Source: JAEUUM01 sp038326165 (GTDB lineage: Bacteria; Bacteroidota; Bacteroidia; Chitinophagales; Saprospiraceae). Taken from it: DNA of 31,400 nucleotides. The first letter of the stretch is position 1. The number at the start of each line of letters is the position of its first letter. Shown in pieces: positions 24,201 through 31,400 of this stretch. The DNA lies in contig JBBQJT010000040.1 of NCBI GenBank assembly GCA_038326165.1, positions 1 to 31,400 of the forward strand. The letters are read 5' to 3'. Under the pieces are notes generated by a model. The model had not been told where the DNA came from. It saw nothing but the letters and a program-made list of their open reading frames with translations, and ran no database searches. A program made the position numbers and the translations under genes.

Positions 24201-24289
24201 GGAAGATTATTGATGTGTTAAAATTAGAAACGCTTACTGACCTGCTAATGTGGGCAGTTAAAATTATAAAATAAAATGGAAATAGTAAA

Positions 24290-24658
24290 TTAGAAATAGG
24301 CTTTGTAAACCCATATCCAAAAGCTAACAACTGCGGCTATTAGCGCAATACCTGATAAAACATTCAAAAGGTATAGACCTCCCAATATCCAAGAAACCAA
24401 GCCCAATCCAAGACAAAGTGCAAAAGCCAATATAGCCAATGAAAGCCATCCATCTACAGGGTCACTCAAGTCAAAGGTGAAGTCCAGCTTTTTTTCAACC
24501 CATTTTTGTGCCTTCTTAAACCAACTTACCATTGCATTTGATTTTCTCTCCTGCACAGGGGAGGAGTTGATAACAGTTATGTTATTTGTCACCTGTACCA
24601 TCGCATTTGGACTTACAGTAAAAGATAATATTGCAACGAGAATAAGTAGATATTTCAT
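24290..24658 (-). CDS. Small signal-peptide protein with two C-terminal membrane helices
   Basis: I do not recognise the family. The 122-aa product has a signal peptide (MKYLLILVAILSFTVSPNA), a short polar stretch, an amphipathic Trp/Lys segment WFKKAQKWVEKKLDFTFD near residues 45-63, then two hydrophobic helices (about 71-97 and 99-120) linked with almost no loop, ending FWIWVYKAYF. The arrangement suggests a protein lying on, then dipping into, the inner membrane. Last of three minus-strand genes spaced 33 and 12 bp apart, so perhaps part of the transcript starting at 25723. Confidence 0.65.
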   Translation of the reverse strand: MKYLLILVAILSFTVSPNAMVQVTNNITVINSSPVQERKSNAMVSWFKKAQKWVEKKLDFTFDLSDPVDGWLSLAILAFALCLGLGLVSWILGGLYLLNVLSGIALIAAVVSFWIWVYKAYF

Positions 24659-24691
24659 GAAATAAATTGTGGAGTAAAGATAATTGAAATA

Positions 24692-25096
24692 TTAAGAAAG
24701 TTTTCTGACTGCATTAAACATTAGCCACCATCCAATGATAAATAATAGACCACCAATTGGCGTAATTGGGCCTAAGATGCCAAGAGGTATAAATGCGAGT
24801 AAAATTCTAAAGGAAAGCAAATAAAGGGATCCTGAAAATAAAAGGATTCCTAGGGCAAAGAAATAAGCGGACCTATTGAAATTATTGCTTGAATACAATT
24901 TGTTCAGTAATCCGCAAACGAGAATAGCAAAACTGTGATAAAATTGATACTCAACACCCGTTTTGAAGATTTTAATTTCTGAAGGCTCTAGTATTTTCGC
25001 CAAACCGTGCGCTCCAAATGCCCCTAAAATGACAGCAGCCAGACCAAACAATACACCAAATTGGATTATTTTGTTTGAGCCTGACTGCTGTAGCAT
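24692..25096 (-). CDS. DUF423 family membrane protein
   Basis: A 134-aa protein with four membrane helices of the DUF423 (TMEM256/YgdD-like) family; function unknown. The signature AAVILGAFGAHGLAKIL followed by FKTGVEYQFYHSFAILVCGL is clear, as is the C-terminal ILGPITPIGGLLFIIGWWLM. Starts 12 bp downstream of the barrel gene on the same strand, so cotranscribed. Confidence 0.9.
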   Translation of the reverse strand: MLQQSGSNKIIQFGVLFGLAAVILGAFGAHGLAKILEPSEIKIFKTGVEYQFYHSFAILVCGLLNKLYSSNNFNRSAYFFALGILLFSGSLYLLSFRILLAFIPLGILGPITPIGGLLFIIGWWLMFNAVRKLS

Positions 25097-25108
25097 GAGT
25101 TCTTTTAA

Positions 25109-25696
25109 TTAGAAGCTATAGTAAACTCCTATACTGAAAGGATTTCCTATTGTGTTTACGTTAAGTCCAAAATCTGTTGAACCAGCTTGATCATTGTCTG
25201 GATTAGATGTGCTTGAAAAGCCCAAAGTACCAATACGGCCTACCAAAGACCATCTTTCAGATAAATGATACCATAAACCTAAGTCCAAGCCAGCTCCAAA
25301 GGTGTTAAATTTTTGATCAGGACCGTTAATTGGAGATTCATCTTTTACAGTTTCAGCAGCATAATCGACACCTAGACCTACAAAAACATGAAGGTTATCT
25401 GAAGCGTTCCAGAATTTTCTAACATAAGCACCTACACCAAATGCTGTAGAAGAGAAATTGTCCTTTTGGCTAGAACCATCTATCCCTAATCTGAGGCCTA
25501 CTGCCATGTTTTCCATAAAAAAATAACCTACTTCAGGACTAAGAGAATAAGAAGTTACAGCTTCAGCATTAGTCGCATTAGATTTGGAAGAGTTGAATCC
25601 AACAGTTCCGCCTACATACTTAGTGCCCATTGGGATTTGCGCACTCACTGCTAAGCTAGCAGCTACAAAAACAAATAATAGTGTAATTTTTTTCAT
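25109..25696 (-). CDS. Outer-membrane beta-barrel protein
   Basis: A 195-aa protein with signal peptide MKKITLLFVFVAASLAVSAQ. The rest is a predicted eight-stranded barrel: KYVGGTVGFNSS, SLSPEVGYFFMENMAVGLRL, AFGVGAYVRKFW, VFVGLGVDYAA, FGAGLDLGLWYHLSERWSLV and the final strand GNPFSIGVYYSF ending in Phe. Similar to small opacity-type barrels common in the phylum; role unknown. A good promoter lies 27 bp upstream, and DUF423 follows 12 bp downstream. Confidence 0.8.
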   Translation of the reverse strand: MKKITLLFVFVAASLAVSAQIPMGTKYVGGTVGFNSSKSNATNAEAVTSYSLSPEVGYFFMENMAVGLRLGIDGSSQKDNFSSTAFGVGAYVRKFWNASDNLHVFVGLGVDYAAETVKDESPINGPDQKFNTFGAGLDLGLWYHLSERWSLVGRIGTLGFSSTSNPDNDQAGSTDFGLNVNTIGNPFSIGVYYSF

Positions 25697-25722
25697 TTTG
25701 TAAAGATTTGGTTAATAATGCA

Positions 25723-25751
25723 CAAATATAATCTAGAGTTTTAATATTCAA
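25723..25751 (-). promoter_or_regulatory. Promoter of the minus-strand barrel-DUF423 operon
   Basis: On the minus strand TTG (25749-25751), an 18-bp spacer and TATATTTG (25723-25730): a full match to the Bacteroidota pattern. Transcription would begin near 25717, giving about 20 nt of leader. Confidence 0.65.
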
Positions 25752-25867
25752 TATGTTCACATCATTTTTTTTTCTAATTTGTAAAATATTTTTATTTTAC
25801 TCACATATTTGAAAATTGGAACGTTTTGAAGCATGACCTTTGAAGTTTAAAATCATTTTTGGATTGA

Positions 25868-25900
25868 TTGAATTAGTTTTAATTTTTTTTCTTACCTTTA
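25868..25900 (+). promoter_or_regulatory. Possible promoter of the plus-strand barrel gene
   Basis: TTG at 25868-25870 and TACCTTTA at 25893-25900 (one mismatch to TAnnTTTG) with a 22-bp spacer, 21 bp ahead of the ATG at 25922. Slightly long spacing; moderate support only. Confidence 0.4.
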
Positions 25901-25921
25901 TCTTATTAAAAAATTTAACCT

Positions 25922-26422
25922 ATGAAAAAAATTATTTTTAGTTTGCTTTTGATAATTCCTTCTTTCTTCTCTGAAAGTATTAATGCTCAAGAATACAAAA
26001 CCGCTATTGGTTTGAGATTTGCTTGGGATTATGGAATAACTTTTAAGCATTTCATTAAAGAGAATACAGCGATTGAAATAATTGGATCGACCAGATCTTT
26101 TGGAATTGCTGGTTTTTCCAATTATCGCTACACAAGGATTACTGGATTGTATCAAATACATAAACCAATTGAATCAGTAGAAGGACTTAAATGGTATTAT
26201 GGTGGTGGATTGACAGCAGCATTTTATTCTGGTGATTATTTTGATACCATAAAAGATTCTAAAACAGCTCTTGGATTATCTGGAGTTTTGGGCTTAGACT
26301 ACAAATTTAAAGACACACCCATCAACGTAAGTCTTGATTGGATGCCTACATTCTTTATAACAGGCTTTGGGAATGGTTTTGGTGGACAAGCCGGTGGCTT
26401 AGCAGTACGATATACTTTTTAA
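25922..26422 (+). CDS. Outer-membrane beta-barrel protein
   Basis: A 166-aa secreted protein: signal peptide MKKIIFSLLLIIPSFFSESI with cleavage after NAQ, then short alternating beta strands (TAIGLRFAWDYGITFKHF, ENTAIEIIGST, ITGLYQIHKPI, GLKWYYGGGLTAAFY, ALGLSGVLGLDYKF, INVSLDWMPTFFITGFG) and a final strand QAGGLAVRYTF with a terminal Phe. The strand count fits an eight-stranded barrel. The pair VSLDWMP is common in Bacteroidota barrels of this sort. Transcribed divergently from the other barrel operon; ends at a bidirectional terminator. Confidence 0.8.
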   Translation: MKKIIFSLLLIIPSFFSESINAQEYKTAIGLRFAWDYGITFKHFIKENTAIEIIGSTRSFGIAGFSNYRYTRITGLYQIHKPIESVEGLKWYYGGGLTAAFYSGDYFDTIKDSKTALGLSGVLGLDYKFKDTPINVSLDWMPTFFITGFGNGFGGQAGGLAVRYTF

Positions 26423-26443
26423 GTTATTTTGATATTGAGTAGG

Positions 26444-26475
26444 AAAGGGAACGAATTATTCGTTCCCTTTTTTTA
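26444..26475. terminator. Bidirectional intrinsic terminator
   Basis: AAAGGGAACGAA (26444-26455), loop TTA, TTCGTTCCCTTT (26459-26470) followed by TTTT; a 12-bp perfect stem with A and T tails. Shared by the plus-strand barrel gene and the convergent ung, whose stop codon overlaps its edge at 26473. Confidence 0.9.
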
Positions 26476-27147
26476 TGAAATTTGCCAATCAATTGTTCTC
26501 AAACCATTGTCTATTAAATACTGATTGGCCATCCTAAAATGACCACAACCAATAAACTTTCCACCGGCCAATGGGGATGGGTGTACCGCTTCAAGAATTA
26601 GGTGCTTGGTAGAGTCTATCAAATGAGATTTTCCTTTAGCAAAATTGCCCCAAAGCATAAAGACGATATTTTTTTTCTCTAATGATATTTTTGAAATTAC
26701 TGTGTTCGTAAAATTCTCCCAACCAAGTGATTTGTGTGATGAAGCTTGATTGGCTTCCACGGTAAGAATAGCATTCAGCAAAAGCACTCCTTGTTCAGCC
26801 CATTCATTCAAATCGCCATGCAAGGCCGGGGTAATTTTTAAGTCACGCTCCAATTCTTTGTAAATGTTCCGAAGTGATGGAGGAATAGAAACTGATTTTG
26901 GTACAGAAAAACTTAGGCCCATCGCTTGGTTTGGCTGATGGTAAGGATCTTGACCAAGAATTACTATTTTGACGTCTTGAAAAGGAGTTTTGCTGAAAGC
27001 ATTGAAAATTAGTCCTCCGGGTGGATAGATAGATTTTCCTGTTTCTTTTTCTTTTCTAATCGTGTTGGTTAAGCTAATAAAATACTCTTTTTGAAATTCT
27101 TCATTCAATATTTCATGCCAAGAAGGCTCTAGATTTATTTTTCTCAT
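26473..27147 (-). CDS. ung: Uracil-DNA glycosylase
   Basis: Removes uracil from DNA as the first step of base-excision repair. A 224-aa family 1 enzyme of normal length. All motifs are in place: the water-activating GQDPYH (D67, H70), the pyrimidine-stacking MGLSFSV, VLLLNAILTV (uracil-contact Asn), LWGNFAKGK, and the minor-groove loop HPSPLAGGKFIGCGHF with catalytic H189. Start ATG 27147 (MRKINLEPSWHEIL) is the usual family start. Monocistronic; convergent with the barrel gene. Confidence 0.97.
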   Translation of the reverse strand: MRKINLEPSWHEILNEEFQKEYFISLTNTIRKEKETGKSIYPPGGLIFNAFSKTPFQDVKIVILGQDPYHQPNQAMGLSFSVPKSVSIPPSLRNIYKELERDLKITPALHGDLNEWAEQGVLLLNAILTVEANQASSHKSLGWENFTNTVISKISLEKKNIVFMLWGNFAKGKSHLIDSTKHLILEAVHPSPLAGGKFIGCGHFRMANQYLIDNGLRTIDWQIS

Positions 27148-27242
27148 AGTTTTTTAAGGCCTCAATCACCTATATTTCAATGAATTGAGTTATTTTCTTG
27201 ATGTGAAATTAATGAAAAGATGAAATATTTTTGAGAATTGAT

Positions 27243-27250
27243 TAATTTTG
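27243..27250 (+). promoter_or_regulatory. -7 element of the tRNA-Arg gene
   Basis: TAATTTTG matches TAnnTTTG and would start transcription about 6 nt before the mature tRNA 5' end at 27262. No TTG at the usual -33 distance. Confidence 0.5.
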
Positions 27251-27261
27251 CGGTCGCTTTT

Positions 27262-27334
27262 GGTCCCGTAGCTCAATGGATAGAGCAACTACCTTCTAAG
27301 TAGTAGGTTACTGGTTCGAGTCCAGTCGGGATCA
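27262..27334 (+). tRNA. tRNA-Arg, anticodon TCT
   Basis: A 73-nt cloverleaf: acceptor GGTCCCG paired with CGGGATC (one G-U pair), D stem GCTC/GAGC with loop AATGGATA, anticodon stem ACTAC/GTAGT with loop CTTCTAA (anticodon TCT, decoding AGA/AGG), variable loop AGGTT, T stem ACTGG/CCAGT with loop TTCGAGT, discriminator A. The CCA end is not encoded. A short TTGGT/ACCAA hairpin follows at 27336-27351 but lacks a T-run. Confidence 0.97.
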
Positions 27335-27475
27335 CTTGGTTTAATTACCAAAATTTAATGAGTAACTTGTTTCACGTATTATCATCGCAAAATAACCCAC
27401 TCAAGTCATTTAAGAGCTTAAAATGACAAAAGGTACAATTGCTATTTATAACCAGGCTGAATTCAACGGATTATT

Positions 27476-27907
27476 CTATTGTCCCTTGGTGGTGGGAGTA
27501 GCTTGGAGTTTAGGCTTTTCTTCGATTGTCAAAGGCTGCTTTTTAACTGCCTTACTCATAACAAGCCGCTCTTCATAAATCTTTTTTTGATCGGGATTCA
27601 AGATCTTAAGTATTGCTTTTTCTTTGACTGTATTGCAGCTTTGCATTTCTTTAATTGAATTGTTTCGAGCCTTAGGGTCATTATTGTCAAAATTGAGACG
27701 TGCTTTGTTCAATTTTTTGAGATAGGATAGATGAATTTTTTTAGATTTGCTCATTTGAGTTTCATTTAAACTTAACTCTTTGCTGAGGTTTTCAGTAAGT
27801 GTCTGAGCTCTATCTTCATCCGTTAGCTTTTGTATTACTGGAGCTCCTTGTTGAGAAAAAGCTGAATATGTTGCCATTACAAATAGCACAAATAATATAT
27901 GTTTCAT
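27476..27907 (-). CDS. Small periplasmic helical protein with LTxxQ-like motifs
   Basis: A 143-aa protein from ATG 27907 (MKHILFVLFVMATYSAFSQ, signal peptide); the frame extends to 27970 but the upstream part is Arg-rich and lacks signal character. The mature part is charged and helical: LSLNETQMSKSKKIHLSYLK, KARNNSIKEM and ILNPDQKKIYEERL, followed by a Lys/Pro/Thr tail. The LNETQ and LNPDQ pieces resemble the LTxxQ repeats of Spy/CpxP-type periplasmic proteins. Role unknown; membership in that family is tentative. Confidence 0.7.
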   Translation of the reverse strand: MKHILFVLFVMATYSAFSQQGAPVIQKLTDEDRAQTLTENLSKELSLNETQMSKSKKIHLSYLKKLNKARLNFDNNDPKARNNSIKEMQSCNTVKEKAILKILNPDQKKIYEERLVMSKAVKKQPLTIEEKPKLQATPTTKGQ

Positions 27908-27925
27908 TGTTGAAATTATTTTAAA

Positions 27926-27933
27926 CAAAAATA
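27926..27933 (-). promoter_or_regulatory. Putative -7 element of the small periplasmic protein gene
   Basis: Minus-strand TATTTTTG matches TAnnTTTG, 18 bp before the ATG at 27907. No proper -33 TTG. The choice of 27907 as start is consistent with this element lying upstream of it. Confidence 0.4.
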
Positions 27934-28088
27934 GACCTAAAATACGAGATCTAATACGTAAAACGAACACATTAAGTTTTGGTTAACAGGTGTATTTAAT
28001 TTGTTCGAATGTTTTAGAAACAGTAATTTTACCAGAGAATTGGATCATTAGATAAGAATTTTACAACAACATTACTTATTGAAAACCT

Positions 28089-31000
28089 ATGAATATGAAT
28101 CACAATGTAGAGATATTTCCAATATCTAACAAGGCTAATGATGTGAATTTATCTTTAGCTCGCCAATCCAGAACTTCTTCCGCTTTAGCTGTTATGTCTC
28201 AAGAACTCCTCTTAACTCTCAAGTTGAATTGGTTTGGTAAAAAGCAAAGCCATTTAGGATTCTACCTATTGGGTTTGGTATTTGTTCTTAATGGCTTTAA
28301 TACTGCATCAGCTCAGATTTCCATACCCAATTCAAGTTTTACTGATGCACAAGATTTCAGTACACTAGCCAATACTGGAACTTCATCTGTCACACCTCCG
28401 GGTTGGGCGTTCTTTGAAACTGGTGCAAATGCCAATAGCACTTATACCGCTGGAACTGGCAGTGGTAATGCAGGAGACACTTACAGCTTTGGGCCTACGT
28501 CAAGCACAGAAAGAGCATTTGGAGGATTGCAGAGTGGTTCTTTGGTGCCTAATATTGGTGTTTGTTATACTAATAATACTGGTTCTGCTATAACTGGTTT
28601 TATGATAACATTCAAAGGTGAAACATGGAGAGTAGGAGCTCTTAATAGAGCTGATGGAATACAATTTCAATACAATCAAAATACCACAGCTATAAATGGC
28701 GCTGGAACATGGACATCATTCTCAGGACTTGACTATTTTAACCCTGGTCAAGCAACTGGAAGTGGATCGGAGCAACATTCTGCAATTATTTCTTCAGCAA
28801 TTTCAGGATTGAATATTGCTCCAGGCAATACCTTTTGTCTGAGATGGGTGTCATTTGATGCTACTGGATCTGATGATGGGATTGGTGTAGACGACTATTC
28901 TTTAACAGCAATAACCGTTCAGGCAACCGCGGGTGTAACTATTGTGCAATCAGGCGGTAGCACGAATATTACAGAAGGTGGCGCTACGGATAACTATACG
29001 GTTGTGTTGAATTCTCAACCAACTGCTAATGTCAGTATTTCAATAATGACTGATGCTCAATCTGCTGTTAACCCTACATCATTGACATTTACGAATATCA
29101 ATTGGGCTTCCCCTCAAAATGTAGTAATAACTGCCATAGATGATATCATTGTTGAAGGTCCTCATACTTCAACAATATCTCATTCAGCAACTTCTTCGGA
29201 CCCGGCTTATAATGGGATTTCAATAACAGGCATCATTGCTTCTGTTACAGACAATGATATGGCACCCAATCCCTGTCCAACTCTCAGTAGTTCTGTTACA
29301 AATACAAGTTGTGGTTTGAATAATGGAACAATCAACTTGACGTTAACTGGTGGTACAGGTCCATTTAATTTCATTTGGAACAATGGAGCAGTGATAGAAG
29401 ATTTATCTAATTTGCCATCTGGATTTTACAGTGTGACTGTCACTTCTACTTCTTGTCCACTAGGTGTAGTCACTTCGACAACAGTGGGCGTTTCGACAAA
29501 TCCCAACCCAAGCTTGAGTACCCAAGTTATGAATGCTTCTTGTGCCAGTCCCAATGGTTCAATTGACTTAACAACAACTGGCGGCGTTGCTCCATTTAGC
29601 TTTATTTGGAGCAATGGAGCTACAACAGAAGATATTTCAGGATTAAGTCCTGGTTTATATGGTGTTACTGTAACTGCAGTTGGTTCTGGATGCCAAGGCG
29701 TTACCACCTCTGCTACAGTAATGGGATCTGGCAATACCAATCCTACCCTAAGCACAGTTGTAATGAATGCGGCTTGCAATACTGCCAGTGGTTCAATTGA
29801 TTTGACTACTGCTGGTGGTGTTTCTCCATTTGGTTTCTTGTGGAGCAATGGTGCTACAACTGAGGATATTTCAGGCTTAACTGCTGGGACATACACCGTA
29901 ACTGTCACTTCTATTGGTTCAGGATGTATCGGAGTATCAACATCAGCAACTGTAGGATTGGTTCCTGATGTTATCCCGCCAGTATTGGTTTGTCCTGGTC
30001 CAATGAATGTTTCATGCTTTAGTGCTATTCCAGCACCAGCGCCTGGATCGGTTATGGCTTCAGATAATTGCACCAACCCACTTACTGTAACTTTGCAATC
30101 GGATATTATATCCAACCAAACATGTGCCAATAGGCTGACCCTTACAAGAACTTATCAAGCGATTGATGGGGCAGGGAATGTAGGTAACTGTCAACAGATT
30201 ATTACAGTTAATGATCAAGTGGCGCCCGTGTTTAACATACCATTGCCAATTGATTTGTCCGTTAGCTGCGAATTATCTGTGCCAAGTCCGCCTTCTGTGG
30301 GTGCAACAGACAATTGTGGTGGAGTTGTGAATGCTATATATAATGAAACAATAATTCCGGGTAATTGTCCATCAAGACGCACATTGGTTAGAACATGGAC
30401 GGCAAGTGATGTTTGTGGAAATAATAGTCAAGTTGTTCAAACAGTATCTGTTGTTGATAACACGCCTCCAGTTTTTGTAAATCCTCCAACAAATATTACT
30501 GTAAGTTGTGATGCAATCCCTCCTGCTCCAACTTTAACTGCAACGGATAATTGCACAGGTACAACCCCTCCACCTACTCCAGTGATTTGGATTAACGAAA
30601 TCCATTATGATAATACTGGTGCTGATGTTGGTGAATTTATAGAAGTTGCTGGTACGGCTGGTTTGAATTTGGCCAATTATTCTTTGGTATTGTACAATGG
30701 ATCAGATGGACTTCAATATGGAACTACTGCATTGAGTGGCACAATTGATAATGAATCCAATGGATTTGGAGCTGTTAGTTTTTCCTATCCTGTCAATGGT
30801 ATACAAAATGGTGCACCTGATGGTATTGCATTGGTAAATACAGCAACAAATACAGTTGTTTACTACCTGAGTTATGAAGGCGTCTTCACAGCTCTAAACG
30901 GTCCTGCAATGGGTCAAAGTTCAGTTGATATCAATGTCTTTGAAGCAGGGATAGAGCCAATTGGTTTGTCACTTCAATTGACTGGAACAGGAAATGTTTA

Positions 31001-31400
31001 TCCTAATTTTACTTGGAACGCACCTCTTGCTCAGTCACCTGGAGTTTTGAATAACAATCAGAATATGACCGCCCCACCTAATCCTCCTGGTACAGGGATG
31101 ATTACTTATACATTTAATCAAACCCAAGCTCAAGGATCTTGCCCGAATAGCGGAGTTATCACAAGAACTTGGACAGCAACTGATGCATGTGGAAATACCG
31201 CTACACTTATCAGAACAGTGACTGTTAATGACAATACTCCTCCAGTTTTTATTCAGCCATTACCTGTTGACGTGACAGTTGAGTGTAATGCAATTCCTGC
31301 TCCACCAATTGTAAGGGCAGTTGATAATTGTGGCCCATTGACGGGAATGTCTTCAACCCAAATATGGATTAATGAATTTCATTATGACAATACAGGGAAT
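28089..31400 (+). CDS. Giant secreted multidomain surface protein (SprB, HYR and lamin-tail domains), 3' end outside window
   Basis: One frame of 1104 codons stays open from ATG 28089 to the right edge. A long polar n-region (about 55 residues) leads to the signal core LGFYLLGLVFVLNGFNTASA, cleavage near residue 75. Then: residues about 77-280, a domain with GDTYSFGPTSSTERAFGGL and GETWRVGALNRADGIQFQY, seen in many secreted Bacteroidota proteins; 286-394, a Calx-beta-like domain (NITEGGATDNYTVVL); 395-627, three SprB-type repeats (FIWSNGATTEDISGL); 628 onward, HYR-like repeats (ASDNC, RTYQAIDGAGN, DNTPPVF). A lamin-tail domain (IWINEIHYDNTGADVGEFIE, about 832-955) sits inside the third HYR unit, and a second one begins at about 1090. 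Probably an adhesin or matrix protein exported across the outer membrane; a type IX sorting domain would lie beyond the edge. Confidence 0.85.
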   Translation, partial: MNMNHNVEIFPISNKANDVNLSLARQSRTSSALAVMSQELLLTLKLNWFGKKQSHLGFYLLGLVFVLNGFNTASAQISIPNSSFTDAQDFSTLANTGTSSVTPPGWAFFETGANANSTYTAGTGSGNAGDTYSFGPTSSTERAFGGLQSGSLVPNIGVCYTNNTGSAITGFMITFKGETWRVGALNRADGIQFQYNQNTTAINGAGTWTSFSGLDYFNPGQATGSGSEQHSAIISSAISGLNIAPGNTFCLRWVSFDATGSDDGIGVDDYSLTAITVQATAGVTIVQSGGSTNITEGGATDNYTVVLNSQPTANVSISIMTDAQSAVNPTSLTFTNINWASPQNVVITAIDDIIVEGPHTSTISHSATSSDPAYNGISITGIIASVTDNDMAPNPCPTLSSSVTNTSCGLNNGTINLTLTGGTGPFNFIWNNGAVIEDLSNLPSGFYSVTVTSTSCPLGVVTSTTVGVSTNPNPSLSTQVMNASCASPNGSIDLTTTGGVAPFSFIWSNGATTEDISGLSPGLYGVTVTAVGSGCQGVTTSATVMGSGNTNPTLSTVVMNAACNTASGSIDLTTAGGVSPFGFLWSNGATTEDISGLTAGTYTVTVTSIGSGCIGVSTSATVGLVPDVIPPVLVCPGPMNVSCFSAIPAPAPGSVMASDNCTNPLTVTLQSDIISNQTCANRLTLTRTYQAIDGAGNVGNCQQIITVNDQVAPVFNIPLPIDLSVSCELSVPSPPSVGATDNCGGVVNAIYNETIIPGNCPSRRTLVRTWTASDVCGNNSQVVQTVSVVDNTPPVFVNPPTNITVSCDAIPPAPTLTATDNCTGTTPPPTPVIWINEIHYDNTGADVGEFIEVAGTAGLNLANYSLVLYNGSDGLQYGTTALSGTIDNESNGFGAVSFSYPVNGIQNGAPDGIALVNTATNTVVYYLSYEGVFTALNGPAMGQSSVDINVFEAGIEPIGLSLQLTGTGNVYPNFTWNAPLAQSPGVLNNNQNMTAPPNPPGTGMITYTFNQTQAQGSCPNSGVITRTWTATDACGNTATLIRTVTVNDNTPPVFIQPLPVDVTVECNAIPAPPIVRAVDNCGPLTGMSSTQIWINEFHYDNTGN
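29607..29880 (+). repeat. SprB-type repeat copies with near-identical DNA
   Basis: Stretches coding WSNGATTEDISGL recur at 29607-29646 and 29841-29880, 234 bp (78 codons) apart and nearly identical in DNA; a more diverged first copy (WNNGAVIEDLSNL) is at about 29377-29412. They mark the 78-residue repeat unit of the surface protein and are possible sites of recombination. Confidence 0.75.

Noticed and set aside
27336..27351. TTGGT/ACCAA hairpin after the tRNA as a terminator
   Set aside because: Only five A/T-rich pairs and no following T-run.
29426..30130. Long open frame (234 codons) on the minus strand
   Set aside because: It is antisense to the SprB/HYR part of the surface protein; its Pro/Val repeats mirror the sense repeats, and it has no recognisable domain or promoter.

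Overview
This window most likely comes from the chromosome of an aerobic, A+T-rich Bacteroidota bacterium. The pointers are an alternative complex III (act) operon running directly into an aa3-type cytochrome oxidase operon, TAnnTTTG-type -7 promoter elements, small outer-membrane beta-barrel proteins, a TonB-dependent receptor, and a huge secreted protein with SprB, HYR and lamin-tail domains. The last feature fits Saprospirales/Chitinophagales-like lineages, but I cannot assign an order from sequence reading alone.

Layout. (1) 1-2575: the C-terminal part of a DNA cytosine-5 methyltransferase, cut by the window edge, followed by an MvaI/BcnI-family restriction endonuclease; together a type II restriction-modification cassette. 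(2) 2576-3125: about 550 bp without an intact gene, holding a GT-rich tract with an imperfect repeat and, on the minus strand, a 107-codon reading frame interrupted by three stops that looks like a decayed gene. (3) 3126-6530, minus strand: an AIM24/TIGR00266-family protein, and a TonB-dependent receptor preceded by a TPP (thiamine pyrophosphate) riboswitch and a good promoter, so probably an outer-membrane thiamine importer. (4) 6540-21979, plus strand: the respiratory block. A promoter with an upstream inverted repeat and direct repeat precedes actABCDEF (quinol:cytochrome c oxidoreductase), cytochrome oxidase subunit II carrying a C-terminal OmpA peptidoglycan-binding domain, subunit I, heme O synthase, two subunit III paralogues and subunit IV, ending at a strong terminator. 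(5) 22045-23413: a short assembly-type cluster: a SCO-like protein lacking the copper-binding cysteines, a DUF420 (CtaM-like) protein and a small CPMC membrane protein, ending at a bidirectional terminator. (6) 23447-27147: small outer-membrane barrels, a DUF423 membrane protein, a small two-helix membrane protein and ung. (7) 27262-27334: tRNA-Arg(TCT). (8) 27476-31400: a small periplasmic helical protein, and divergently a giant multidomain secreted protein that is still open at the right edge.

How the genes work together: the act complex oxidises menaquinol and passes electrons through its multiheme and monoheme cytochromes to the CuA site of subunit II and on to subunit I, where oxygen is reduced. 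ctaB and the downstream cluster would serve heme and copper maturation. The most unusual item is the fusion of oxidase subunit II to an OmpA-type domain, which would tie the terminal oxidase, and perhaps an act-oxidase supercomplex, to the cell wall. Other points of note are the TPP-riboswitch-controlled receptor, lamin-tail domains nested inside HYR repeats in the giant surface protein, the candidate operator ahead of actA and the interrupted gene remnant beside the restriction cassette.
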